A DNA stretch of 64,000 bases from Colius striatus. Taxonomy: Eukaryota; Chordata; Aves; Coliiformes; Coliidae. Shown in pieces: positions 1-29,534 of this stretch. The position numbers and the translations under genes were made by a program. A model generated the notes under the pieces. It searched no databases, was not told the origin of the DNA, and saw only the letters and a list, made by a program, of their open reading frames with translations. Position 1 is the stretch's first letter. The number at the start of each line of letters is the position of its first letter. Location: assembly GCF_028858725.1 (NCBI RefSeq), contig NC_084772.1, forward strand, positions 19,507,548 through 19,571,547. The letters run 5' to 3'.

Positions 1-1452
1 CTCACTCTGGGAAAAATCCAGGACAGTTTAGTCATACAGCATGAGACCAATCGTGTAGCTGAATGAGATTCAAGAGCCATTGGAGAGTTTGGGCAGCGTG
101 TAATGTAATTCGTTAAGAAGCTTAGTGAAATTGGGATGGGGTTTTCAGAGCCTTGTGTTTGCTCATTAGCTGTCCCATCAAAAGAAAACAGAGTTTCAGC
201 AGGGCTATCATCTACAATATGGATTTATTTGGCTTATTGTGAGACATGATGGGATGTCAGGCTGCGAGTAACACGAAAAGGCCCAAAGAAACTTGGATTT
301 AAAGTTGACTTCAGAAAATCCCTGCCTGTCCCCAAATGAATGATTTCCAACATATTCTTTTTACCAGCTCCAGATAGACTAGATCTTAGTTCTTATTCTT
401 GCAGAAAGGTTTCCATCCGCCTTCCTACTCCAAAAATGTTATTTAACACAGATGTTTCTCCTTGTCATTTGCTGATGAACACTAAGATACTTTTTACTGT
501 TTAGAGTGGTGCAAATTTCCTCAAAATCCTGTATCATTTTGAATATTGACGACCAAAAGCTCTCTGGGGCTCTCTGTTGTTTCATGCAGTGTAACTGACA
601 GGTTGGGGTATTTTTTTTCCTGAAGTTTATCTAGATCAGTATTGTGTTATTTGTCTAGCTGTTAATGAGTAACAGGTTCTCTCAGGAACTAGCTGTTTTG
701 AAATTAGCTTGTTTGTCTTGGGTAAGTGTCCTCTTCTACAATTTGTAACAATAACTTTGAAAAAGACCTGAAATGTCCATGCATGGGAGTGTATTGCTAC
801 CCAGCTCAGTTCAGCTCCCATAGGTAACTCAACAGTTGACACAGGTACTCTGTAGTTTCAGAAGTATCTTTTAAATTGTCAGAATCAAGAAAGAATCTCC
901 TTTCAGGTATTAAAAAAACATCTACATTATCTTAAGCCAAATCTTTGCCATTACACAAGATTTATCTGTATTATTCTCCCTTCTAAACCTAATAGTTTCA
1001 TCTTCTATAAACATGAACAGCAAGGGGGGCAATATTTATCTTAATGGCCCCAGGACTGTTTCTCACATTCAGAACAACTTTTAACTAAGGCCATGCTTTG
1101 AAACCAACAGTTTTCTTCTTTGGAAAATGATTTGATTAAGGTTTTGGGTTAATGACATGGAGCAACTCTGGTGCTAAGCTTCCTGCTCCAGGAAACTGCT
1201 CTGAGTTTTGCCTAGACATGGATTTTGGATTTTCAACCTTCAAGCAGCCCATAACTTGCCAAATATTTTAAGACTAATTCAAAATAAAGAATAGAATCCG
1301 TTATGGAAGTGGAGGGGGAGTATTTTTAAGCAGAAAGAATGGCAAAAGGAAATGAACCAACAAACCAAAAGAGCTAATCCTGCCTTTCCTTTATAAAATA
1401 CATGTTGCAACTGCAGAAATGTTCCCATTCTGTACAAATTTGCTTCCTTTAC

Positions 1453-1626
1453 CTTGGCTGGCATTGCAGGCCATATTCTCACTTGGTTTTTATGGGCTGT
1501 TAATACTCGTTTCCTCACGCTCTTGTCAGAGTTGTCATTTTGCTTAAAATATGAAGCATCATTGAAATATTGCACTAATTCTTTAGTCGAGTCTCGGTGA
1601 GCACTTTCTCCCACGGTGGTGCTCAT
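1453..1626 (-). CDS. Candidate first coding exon of an unidentified gene running off the left edge
   Basis: ATG at 1624-1626 (minus strand) opens 58 codons that end exactly at a consensus donor, AAG|GTAAAG, at 1453/1452. The peptide is hydrophilic and protein-like, with STKELVQYFNDASYFKQN and SDKSVRKRVLTAHKNQVRIW inside it. Past the donor the frame becomes hydrophobic and low-quality, as expected for intron. A possible next exon in phase 0 follows ATTTCAG near 770 and stays open to about 636, but it is weak. I do not recognise the family. It lies on the strand opposite HNF4B, so the two may be divergent, or this exon may lie inside HNF4B intron 1. It could also be a chance open frame. Confidence 0.35.
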
Positions 1627-4600
1627 TTTCGTGTCTCAGCACTCAAACACCACTCTGATCCTCAGTACAAGGTTGACAAAACACCTTTTCCAGCTCTGCT
1701 GCAGCCTGACCCAATTCAGACCATGAAAAAGCCATTAAAGATATTTTGACTATGCCCTGACCATCCCTCAAGCATATAAGGAACTCTGGCCTTTCTGGCT
1801 GGCCTCTTTGTAATTGTTACTGTAGGATTTGGGAATGTTAAATCAAAGCCATGGTTTATATCTCAAAAACTCCTCCTCTATTTGCTAAAAGTTGATGTAG
1901 AAAGCAGCTGACCTGCACATGGTCAGGGCTTTAGTGCTAGCCACTCTCCAGCCCTACATTTGTATGCATAGGTTTCGCAATGCTGGCTTTGGCCACCGAG
2001 TTTGACTCTCTGTGTGTGCCTCAAACACACACTTAGGATCTCTTTACATCCTAGCCCAGCACATGTAACTTTGGGATTTGTTAGCATGCAGCAAGACTGG
2101 CTTGGATTTCTGGGTAGATAAAAGTTAAAGCCATCCTGGAAAGCATTGCAAGGCAATTCTTTTCCATCCAATGTGCATCTAGAAGAGCTGCAGCCAGCAA
2201 TATAACTGAAAGGAAAAGCAGTAAAAGAGATCTGCAGTGGTTAGGTATCATGCAGAGCTCCATCTCTGAATGAAAGCCAGATACCATTCCCTGACAGCAT
2301 CCTCACTCAAACCATCCTCATGGTCATTTCTCATCCCTGTAAAACTTGGCATCTTCATTTCAGGCCTTGTGGGTAATGACTAACATACAGAGGCAGCAGG
2401 TAACAAAAATTTGTATGCATTTCAGTTGCAGGCTTGGTTGGCCCCATGCTGAGGAAGTCACTGGGATACTCTCATCAGTATTAGGTGGGCTGTAATTCCC
2501 AATCTGCAAGCTCCTTATGTGTAACTCACAAAAGATGGTTGAAACTTGAGATTTTTCTGCCAGTGAATGTCAGGGAAACTCCTAGTGAGGAGTCTGGTCA
2601 CAGCCATGACTCTTCAGCTCAGCACAGGACCTACAGATGGTCAAGATGAGTTATGGTCTCTTCTTGGAGAACACCATCAGTTTTATCTCTCCAGTAGAAT
2701 ATTCAGAGTACCCGTGGCACAGCTCAGTAACTGATCAGTTACACCACGGTGCTGAGTGTCTATAACCAATACATATCTCTAAACATCTCTGTCCAGTGTG
2801 GTGAGGACACTTTCAGTTGTGAGGCAGCTGGACTCTGACCAGATCCATCCTACTAGCCCTCGAGCCCATCTCAGTGCAGCGTTGAGCTCCAGGTAGCAAC
2901 CCCTGCAGAGAGGCACAGCATGTTCAGTGAAGCTCTGAGCAGATTGTATCACCTTGTGTCTGAAGTGAACAGTCTCTAGTTTTTCAGCTGACTTCACAGG
3001 CAGGGATCAGCCCAGGGAAACCCCAGACATTCCCCAAATGTTGGGTAGGTTTGAAAGCCACATTGAAACAGCCTTCTGATGCACGCTACATCCATTCTGC
3101 CTTTGCTCTTTGAGCAAATTCTCATTTGGGACTAATCATTAGTTGGCAACAGGATTTTGTAATTTAAAGTTCTGATTGTAATTTACATGTGTGCACTGGC
3201 TTGGGACTTCCCTTTATTTATTTTAGTTTCTATTCATCTTGCACCAAGATGAAAAGGACACGTGGCTGCCTGAGAGGAACTAAGCATTGAGCTGTGTATC
3301 TGCCCTAGCATCGAGACACCCAACTCAGCTGTGGCCCATGGGCTTGTCTGTGCTGGCAAGGGCAAAATTTGCTTTGCTAATTCTCACATGCTCAGTGCTG
3401 ATGGTCCTTTCTCCAGTAATAATTGGTTTAAGGCCAGATTATTAATTTGTTCCTTATATCAGCACGCAGCTCTTCACATGTCCTACTCACATAAAGGGAA
3501 ACAAAGTCTTCTCTGGTGAATAAATACTTTCCAGCATCAGGAACATTTGCAATCTGGACCCAGTTGAAGGATGAACGGTCCATTGGAGATTGGAACCGTG
3601 TGACCTTGGCTTGAGTCCTCTGAAGTCAGTAGAGAAAATAAGAGTGGAGTGAAGAGAAATTTGGCCGCCTTATCTTTATTTTTGTTGTGCAACTTTTTAA
3701 ATGGAATCCATTTGTTTATGGTCATGAGTTCCTTCAAAACAATAGATGGAGCAACAGATGTATGAATGTTTAGCAGTATAATTACCCTTGAAGGAATATG
3801 GTAGCACAGTTCATTTAATACTGAGTTATAGAGAGAAAGAAAATGAAGAATCAATGTAAAAACCCATTTAAATCAATGTAAACTACCATTAAGCCCCTTT
3901 GACACAGACGGTGTTCCCAAAGGACCCAAGTGCCCCTTATTGACAAATGTCAGAGCTGGGAGCAACATGCATGGATTTTGGGAACAGGTAAACCTCAGTT
4001 CATGTCATTATGACCCCAGAATGGTTTTGATGCTGTCATTCTTTCTGTCATGTTACACCCACCTTGCTACAACCTACTTGCTTATTCATCCCTACATTAG
4101 AAGGTGAAATATAGATCAAAAGGGGATTTGGAAGGGGTGAAAGGAAGTCTGACCTTTGCAGCTGTGAAATCTTAGCTAAAAATGTCTTAGGCTTAGCCTT
4201 AGGTAAAAAACTTTCCAGGTTTTGAAAAAACTAAAGCTTTACTGGCTTTTATTTTCCACTTTTGATTACAATGTTCATTGCAGAGCAAATATTTTCACTG
4301 TGATTCTTTTTCTGTGTATCCAGGTACAAAAATAGCCTTCTTGCTCTCTCTCTGTGTATATACATGTTGTGTGTGGATTACCCAAAGCTATTTTTATGCA
4401 TTATGCTTTAGAAAACTTTCTCTAGACTGTCCAGATCAGATGCCAGCTCCTCTCCTTTGGGTAGTGTTCTCTGTGATGTGTCATCGCTCAATAAAACAGC
4501 AGCTGAGCTTTTCTCATCACTGCCTGTCTCTTCCAAGAGCTAGGACGTATCTTGTGCCAGAGCCTTTGCTGAGGTCACTGTAGCACGAGATTGACACCCC

Positions 4601-5646
4601 TGGAGTGAAGAACGTGCTCCCAGAGAAGAGATAAATTCATAAAGCTGTCCTGCAGTGAGTACCCAGGTCAGGACAGGCTGCACAAACATTCCTTCTCTCA
4701 GCAAGATGTAAACACTGTCATCTGCTTCTTCTCAAGTGTCTTTTTTTTTCTCCCCTCCCCAAGCTGTGCCTCAAATGAGGAGGATTAAGAGGGCAGCAAG
4801 TCTGGTGGTTAAGGCTGAGGGAGAAGTTTAAAGGGGAGTTTTCCCACAGTGTATACACAGGCCAGGCAGGGGCAGAGCTATTCCTGCCCCAAATGAGAGG
4901 GTGCTAACAGAGGACATGACAGAGAGCATTCATATGACCTAATTTTAGGTCCCTAATTTAGAAGTGATCTTCCTGCACCTCTCTATTGCTTTCCAGTGGA
5001 AAGCAATGAGCCTCTTCAGAGGGCAATTCAGAGCAGGACCAGATTTGAGAGAACTAAAGCAACTCCTGGGAGAGCTGCTGTCTCTGTCTTCCGGCTGCAG
5101 AGGAGCTCTCAAGAGCAGCCTTTTATCTCCAAAACCTCTGTCATGTGCATGAAGTAGTTCATCCTTCCTGCTTTTGCTGTCTTTTCTCCACTTTCTCCTT
5201 AATCAAATTAATGATATTTTTTCAACTGTCTTCTGTGGGCACCAGCTTGGAACCATGTTCTCCAGCTGTCTAACTGGGGAGGTGGCTCCCCATCCCTCAG
5301 AAGCATGCATCTGACATCCAGGCAAAGTTTCTCTGCAGTTGTCAAGAAAAGAACTGATAATTGTTTAATTCTCATGAGCATGTTGGGTTACACAGGTTGA
5401 AATCTCTCTGTTCACTGAAGGAAAGGGAAATAGCAGTATCAGAAGCAAAGCAACTGAGTTAGTCTTGGTTGAGGTCGACAAGATCATGGTCATCAATCTG
5501 GAGGCTTTACTCACTGCAGATACTGTGTGTACACACGTGTGTGGGGCTGGGACAGGGCATGCTTTGCTTCAGAAAAGCAGTTTGCTGCCAGCTGGCTCTG
5601 CTTTCCATCACAGAGGGGTCTAATGGTCCCAGCTCTCTGCCCACAG
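1627..5646. other. No supported gene; possible HNF4B intron 1 or upstream region
   Basis: I looked for the expected short first coding exon of HNF4 (a peptide like DPAYTTLEFE) and did not find it here. The sequence is unique-looking DNA without CpG island or CR1. A TGACCTTTG motif lies at 4150-4158. Confidence 0.5.
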
Positions 5647-23018
<17,372 letters not shown>

Positions 23019-24193
23019 GGAGAGGTGGCAGGAGAAGCTGGGAGCAATGTGAAAACCGTGCTGAAAGTGAAAACAGGCCCTTTCTCTTTGCAGAGGCAAA
23101 GCACAGCAATCCCCTGCCTGTAGCTGGATCTATCAGCCACACTCTTTCCCGTCCGTGAGTCAAGCACCAGGTACCAGACTGCAGCAGGAGCCTCACCACG
23201 TGTCTTCCCACCACCATCACCCTCATTTCACAGCTGCTTGGGGCTAATGCCCTAAGCAGGAGGACTGAGACTGTAAGCTCTTCGAAGCAGGGCTTCTGAT
23301 TGCACATGTTATCCCCCAGCTGGGTGTGATCACAACACTCTGGCTGCTGTCTTTGTACAACCAAAGGCCTTGACACAGCTCCTGGTAATCCTTAATAACT
23401 ACAGCATGTATTCAATTGGCAGTAGGAAAAGGTCTATTCCCACCAAACATTTTATTACACTCCCATTTCTCCTGCTGCACGTTGAGCTTCAGGATGGATG
23501 TCCTCATAACTCTTGGCAGCTCAATGCCTTCTTATTTCACACAGATGTGTCTTGTTCCACATAGAGCAGTTAACATAAAGCTGGTCAGTTATTATTTGTG
23601 ACCACAAGTGCCAACATTTAGCTCTTTTCCATAATTTCCAGTATATCTAGAGTCCAGTTACAAGGCAGCTGATGCATCCTCTCCTTTGTGTGCACATCTA
23701 ACACAGCTCCAAGGTGGCAGTGAGGATCTCCACATCAGACCATGGCTGCTGGGTCTGGTAAAACCCACAACTGGCAGGAACAAGAAGTTGTTGATTCCTC
23801 AAATCTGTTTTTACCTTCTGAAAACATATCTGGAACAAGCAACAGTTGTTAAAAAAAAACAGGCCAAGGCCAAAACCCCCCTTTTGCCAGTAGAGAAAAG
23901 ACTTTGCTGCAGTTTTATATAGCTTTGTCATGTTTGCAGCCTAAACTTCAGAGCTCTAAATATACAAAAAAAGGAAGAGGCAAGTCTCCTGTGAGGCATG
24001 GATTTTAGAACAGTGTATTTAAACCAGAAAGTGCTTTTGTACTTAATGTAAAACTTAATCAGAAGGTGCCCAACGATTCACTGTGGTACCTCTATGTAAA
24101 GGGATTCCAGTAGGTGACTGACTACAGAGCCTCCAGCGTCCCCAAAGCATGGTTGCCATGGTACAGTGTTGGTTCTGGATAAACTGAACCTCA

Positions 24194-25250
24194 TCAGAGT
24201 GCTTGGACTTGCACCAAACTTCTGTCCATCTGCATACAAGTCCAGGGTCTTCCATCAGCCAGGGCCTGAGGGAAGAGCTCCTGATCCTGCCACAGCCCCT
24301 GTGCACCTGCACTGATGGCAGAAGGCAGGTGACGTGGCCCAGCTCTGGCTTTGGGAAGCTTCTGTGAGCTCCTTGGCTGGAGGACAGCCCGAACTGCAAT
24401 TGTATCCACCAACAAAGAAGTTGAGAAGAGCATCGAGCCTGCCTCAAATGGGGAATACTTTGAGCTCAGGCTGCCTTTCTTTTGGTGGCGAGATATTTTA
24501 GAGTTGCCACTCTGCAGGACGAGAGAGAGACCTGAAAACCGTCGCAGCCTGGGTTGAATTTCACCTAGGATCACAATGGTTTCTTTTTCTACTGTCTCTG
24601 ATGAATTTGATCTGACATTATATGCTGATAACTTTGATTTGAGAGAGCTATATCTGGAAACCAGGTTCCACTGCAAGCATTCCTGCTTGAGATGCAGCTG
24701 TACTTGCCCAACATTGCTTCCAGTTCCTCCATGGTGTAGAATACATGACTTCTCTGGAAATTAAATGTACATTTATAGTCAGTAAATGGTAAGAAAATAA
24801 ATCTATGGGGGAAATAAATTCCATATTCTCATACTTCATATGGACAGTCTGCCTTTTTTCCTTAATTCCAAACCAAGTTTTCAAGTTTCTCTGGCGATTT
24901 CTCCATGTCAAACACCTTTGGGATTTTCATCTTAGGGATTTGTTCTTCATGAGAATCAGCTAATGGCTCAGCTTTCATTGGAGACTAAGAATTAATCTAT
25001 TCTCTGACAGAAGAAAATAAAATTGGCCAGGAACAAGCTGATATTAGACTCAGCCTCAGGTTCAGCAAGTCTGGGGGAAGAATCATTTACTGTCTTACAA
25101 GGGGGCTGTATCAAGGCCCAGACAGATTCACAACAAAAATGTCTTTTTGGCTTCCCCATGTCAACCCTATTGAAATCAAAACAATATTCTTATGCAAACA
25201 TACCTTGGGAGTGACTATTTTATTAGATTGCTGCTCTCTTGGCATCATGA
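24194..25250 (-). pseudogene. Unrecognised gene or gene remnant, 3' exons, with apparent frameshift
   Basis: I do not recognise the product. Three minus-strand segments look like consecutive exons. The first, 25250-25204, has TTAAAG before it and GTATGT after it and reads MMPREQQSNKIVTPK. The second, 24984-24874, follows TTCTTAG, is followed by GTTTGG, and gives 37 open codons including EEQIPKMKIPKVFDMEKSPE. The third, from 24753, follows TTTCCAG and reads RSHVFYTMEELEAMLGK. All three joins keep phase 0. In the third exon this frame soon fails, but the next frame stays open for 160 codons down to a TGA at 24194-24196 and continues naturally (VQLHLKQECLQWNLVSRYSS). The switch lies near 24700-24710 and is equivalent to one missing base. 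It may be a disabling mutation, an assembly error, or a wrongly placed splice. The composition is charged and helix-prone, with no catalytic motif. It sits between the convergent 3' ends of HNF4B and ZDHHC7, on the ZDHHC7 strand. Confidence 0.42.
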
Positions 25251-26039
25251 CTTTAACAAAAGAGGTTCAAAGGCATCACTTAGAAATATTTGAGTAGTGT
25301 GGCCAGATTCCAGCTGCTTTGTCAGAACATGAATCCTGCATCTCAGGTAAACACATCTTATCTATTTCTTTCAGTCATCCATTTCAATGCCAATCACAAC
25401 AGTGGGCTCTATTAATGCTGAATCTGGGTCTTATTTTAACTTTACCCTGAACTACAATATTGAGAGACTGCAGAAATATTTTGGAGGTGTGAAGCTCCAT
25501 TTATGCAATTAAGGAAGTTAAGGCTGTGAGTACTTTCATCAAGAAGCACCAATCCATATTCAACCAAAAGGAAAGCACAGGAATGGAACTCTTACTCTGG
25601 TCAGAGGATCAACACTTGAAAAAACGCTGGTGCAAATAATTTTACTGTTATTAACAGATGCCTGAATCATTTGACAGTCTGATTTCTGCATTTCAAACCC
25701 TCTTACACCACTTTCTTTCTCCAGTAGGATTGAATACATCCACATATAACACAGTGCCAATAGAAAGAAGTGAGAACCACCACAGAAACACAACACTTAT
25801 GTGCACAGATAGGCAGCAAGAAGCCCACAAACTAATTCCTCATGCCTGCTGGTGGCTAAGACCTCAGAGAGGCTTCATGAAACAACATGACACTGCTATT
25901 AGAAATTAAACAAGAGAATAGTAAGGAGCCAAATTAGCAGGAGCCATCTGCAGAGACATCTGTTCCATTTGGAGAGTAAAAAAAGCTCTCCCCTAAAATA
26001 CAGGTAAACACAGCACACAAATATAATCAAACCATGAAC

Positions 26040-26241
26040 CTGCTGCAAAATAGAAGAAGCAGTGGCACAAATTGATATGAATGCATGTGGAGCTGCTCTC
26101 TCCACAGGAACAGCTGTGTGCAAAGGTATGATACTATACTCTGGAAAGGTACCATGTTTTAGAATTATTGCCAATGGGAAATCAAACTGCTTTCAGTCTC
26201 TCCAACCTTCAGTGCCTTTGTAAAACCTTGTTTCCTCCTTG
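26040..26241 (-). pseudogene. Possible upstream exon of the unrecognised minus-strand gene, with in-frame TGA
   Basis: The minus strand has a CCTTTAG acceptor at 26241/26242 and an in-phase donor CAGCAG|GTTCAT at 26040. One frame between them reads KEETRFYKGTEGWRD, then TGA (26193-26195), then KQFDFPLAIILKHGTFPEYS and on to ASSILQQ. The protein-like character on both sides of the stop suggests a single exon with a nonsense change, but a smaller exon starting after the stop is also possible. A further stretch from 25992, behind a good pyrimidine tract and TTTTAG, reads GRAFFTLQMEQMSLQM and stops at 25906-25908. I cannot show that these belong with the exons at 24194-25250; strand, spacing and donor phase allow it. 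No family was recognised. Confidence 0.25.
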
Positions 26242-26678
26242 CTAAAGGACTAGTGGAAACAGTCCCAATTTATGCAGAGAAACTGGGGTGTCCAAACCCA
26301 TGTTTTATACAAATACCCTGAAAGTGTGAAGCCTGAGATCCCCTGGTAGGAGTATTCAAACAGGAAGCTTTCACCATGTGTTTCTCCCCTTGCCTCAGAC
26401 AAACATACCAAGAAAAGCATTTGCACAGGAGGATGCAGAAAAGGAAGAGAAGAGATGTGCAGTTACACCTTAAAACCATTAATAAGCAGAGCAGCATCTT
26501 TCATTTGGAGCAATCTCACCTCTTACTTGATACACATGTACATATAAATCACATGCCAAAGGGTGCAAGACCATCAACCCTGCAAGTTGTAACCTAAATA
26601 TGTGCAAGTATGCACACACGTGCCAAAAAAAGTGACAGATGGAGCAGAAGTTAATCAACTAAGACTTCAATTCATTAC

Positions 26679-26684
26679 TTTATT
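26679..26684 (-). terminator. ZDHHC7: Candidate poly(A) signal AATAAA of ZDHHC7
   Basis: The plus strand reads TTTATT, so the minus strand reads AATAAA. It is the furthest downstream of the two canonical hexamers noted after the ZDHHC7 stop and lies just before the candidate minus-strand gene remnant. Confidence 0.35.
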
Positions 26685-27951
26685 TCTGGTTTTTTTTTAC
26701 ATTAAAAAAATTACAACGTAACAAGGGTCTGAAAAGCCAAGTAAACCTGATTCCACACACTTGCTCAGTCACAGGGTTCAACTGCTTGAAGTGATGTTTT
26801 CTGATTTTCATCAGGATATTTTATTAAACAATATACACATTAAGAGCCTCATGACAAAGCCAGACATCTTTTTCCCCTCCCCTCAGTCTTTAAGATGTGC
26901 CACTGACACCGGATATGCAAAGATTTCTGTGGATCTTCCAACACTCCCTTCAGTTACACGTGACATAGTTTTGTTTATCTGACTGCAATTTCACTGGCTG
27001 TGTCCACCTACAAATTGCCAAGTGCTAAACTTCATCTCCACCAAGCAAAGAGAACATATTACATAGCATTGCACAGTTTTGTTCACAGGGCCTCAGATAA
27101 TAAATGGATCCCTTGGTAATTTCCCCCACCCAATGATATAAAACCTGACGAAGCCGGAATGAAGATGCCACAAAGAGCCACAAAGAAATAGAGAACTCAT
27201 TGGCAAAAAGAAAATATAGCTCCTGTAGTACATAAACTTGATAATGCAAGATTCTTCAGCACATTGAACTGCTTGAGGTGGGAGAGATCATCAGTGCCAC
27301 TGGCAAAGTAAAAGCAAGAACAGGATGATTTTAAGGCAAGTCCCAGAACAGGGAGCTATTTACTTTCTAGGCACGATTTCAAGCTATGCATCAAGGCTCC
27401 TGCTTTATCCTTTGTATTGTCAGTAATTTATAGAACAGATTAACAATAATATAAAAAATAGTCTAAATGTAACTTTTAAAGAATCCACTTTTAGCTGAAT
27501 TTCAGTGCTTACAGCTTGTATTTCATTACTTGCAGATTTAGAAATGTTTCTTAGCACTACTGTTGTTTGTCAGGCCCACATAAAGCAGTTCTAGATCAAT
27601 ATTGCTCTCATGTCTCAAAAGTAGTGTTTGGAAAATGATGAAATTCAAAAGAATTCCTTCTGTTGCAGGTCTTTCTACATTTAAGATATGTTGTACTTGA
27701 GAAAAAGGCAACCTCTCCTCATCCCTCTGACGCCTTTGTTCAAGGGATCATTAATAGCTTTCCTTCTATAGCAAGTCTATACAATGAAAGAAATACAAAA
27801 AGGGGGCAGAACTAGACTCTGCAAAGACAACCGTTTTCACTTCTAAGCTCCAATCTGCAGTACATTCATTTTAATTGCACACAGGAGGATACAGTCACTG
27901 GTCCCACTCATCCCTGCAGAGGACTAGATAACAACCCTCAAACACTGTCAT

Positions 27952-28620
27952 GGTTTAACAAGGAACAGCTTTTGCTTGGTAAGAGGAGGAGGGGGTTGCA
28001 TTGAAGACCCGGTTCCTGGGTTCAGACCCACCTCCAACCCAGCTGGGCCCATCTGGCGCCTCTGCCATCACTATTTAGGGACAGGAATTTGAAGTGCTTG
28101 AGGGAGGTGTGAGAGTGATACAAGGTGGAAGCGACCACGTAGACCCCACAGTCAGAGAAGGAGGAAGGAAGGAGGAGCACCAGACCAGAGACCCCTCTGC
28201 AAGCCGTGGTGAGAACACAGGCTGTACCCCTGCAACCCAGGGAGGGCCAGGGCAGGACTGAGAGCCACCAGCAGCTCCATGTGAGTGCACCTGGACGGGC
28301 AAGGGACTGCGTGAGGAGGCGCCATGGCACAGGCCGTGCTGCAGCCTGCGGGCCCAGAGCAGCCCCACACGAGAGGCAGAGAGGAGCTGCAGCCTTTGGG
28401 ATAAATACATGTCAAAGCAGCCTGGGCAGGGCTGTGTGTGTGTGAGGGACCCCATGGACGTGCAGGGAGGACAGATGCAGAGCCACTTACCCAACAGAGA
28501 GACAAACGGCAGAAGCTCTCCCTGCCCTTTGGCAAGCCTCAGGTCTTTGGTACTTGAGGCTGATCGTGGTCTTTTGTTCCCTGATGGGCCTAAACCAGGA
28601 CACTTACACTGAAGTTCCTC
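27952..28620 (+). mobile_element. LTR-like endogenous retrovirus fragment
   Basis: A GC-richer block opens with TGTCATGGTTTAAC, a start typical of bird ERV LTRs, and contains a stretch (GTACCCCTGCAACCCAGGGA) that resembles the LTR at 40432-41414. No gag, pol or env reading frame is seen. The right limit is uncertain and no target-site duplication was found. It lies in the likely ZDHHC7 3' UTR, on the opposite strand to the transcript. Confidence 0.5.
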
Positions 28621-28970
28621 TACAATCAATGCAGTAAGGATAAGAGATGCAGACCTGAGGGCAGAATCTGACCCACAGCCAGTGGTGTTTACTCATGACT
28701 TAGAACATGCCTAAAAATGCCATCAATACTGCCAAACACAAGACACGCTTTTGTGAGCCTGGGAAGACATTTGGCAGGGGTGTAACAGTGCCTCTGATGT
28801 GTTACGCTGTTGTGTGCACCAGTCCTTTGAATCGCTTGCATATGAGGAACGTGTGCCTGAAGTGGGACACAAGAGTACAGCTCTGTTTAGTAGGATAAGC
28901 TGAAACAGAAATTAAAACTGAACAAACCACTATTCCCTGAAAACTGGATTGAGAAGGCTAAGTCTCACTT

Positions 28971-29287
28971 GAGATCAACTTTCACCATAATGCTCCTCCT
29001 TATGATTGACAACTGCACCTAAGTATATGCTTTTTATAAAAACACACTTCCCAAACATTTCTCAAATAAAAAAGGTTTAACAAAAAGGGATAATTAATCT
29101 CAAAATAAATTACAGTAGCATGATGAGATCAACTTTCACCACAATGCTCCTTCCTATGATTGACAATTGCACCCAAGTATATGCTTCTTATAAAAACACA
29201 CAGGTAATTCCCCAAACTTTTATCAAATAAAAAGGGTTTAAAAAAAAAAAGGATAATTAATCTCAAAATAAATTACAGTAGCATGAC
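28971..29287. repeat. Tandem duplication, two copies of about 154-163 bp
   Basis: Copy 1 (28971-29124) and copy 2 (29125-29287) both begin GAGATCAACTTTCACCA and end in TTACAGTAGCATGA. They differ by scattered substitutions, a few extra bases after the ACACAC stretch, and the length of an A-run. They lie about 250 bp downstream of the ZDHHC7 stop codon, inside the likely 3' UTR. Confidence 0.9.
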
Positions 29288-29534
29288 AACATTTGGCTTC
29301 TTTAGTGTGACCATGGGCTTTTCCTTTGTTATCTTGCAGTTAAGACCATTACAGATCCAGTCGCGTCTCCGAAAGTTAATGAGATGTCTGTGACAATAAA
29401 CGTATAAAACTCTGCTTGCTACAAGCAAATGTCTGATATCAGTTTCACCTGGTCACAGATTATAAGTAAGACAGCCTTCTCTGGCCCCAAATAAATATTA
29501 TATAGTATTCTTGCAAGTTCCAACATCATTAGAC

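Larger units (their letters stand above)
26679..29534 (-). other. ZDHHC7: Probable 3' UTR of ZDHHC7
   Basis: The region after the stop codon has no further exon of the gene. On the minus strand AATAAA appears at 26684-26679, and another at 26825-26820; an ATTAAA variant is at 27875-27870. A 3' UTR of about 2.8 kb is plausible for this gene. The UTR contains a 154-bp tandem duplication and an LTR-like insertion. Which signal is used cannot be told from sequence. Confidence 0.45.

Noticed and set aside
5469-5646. Upstream extension of the first HNF4B exon from an ATG at 5469
   Set aside because: The added residues are cysteine- and tryptophan-rich and unlike any HNF4 N-terminus, and a CACAG acceptor sits at the point where HNF4 similarity starts.
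27955-28629. Long overlapping open frames in 28022-28629 on the minus strand
   Set aside because: They come from the GC-rich LTR-like block and have the proline-, serine- and cysteine-rich make-up of spurious frames.
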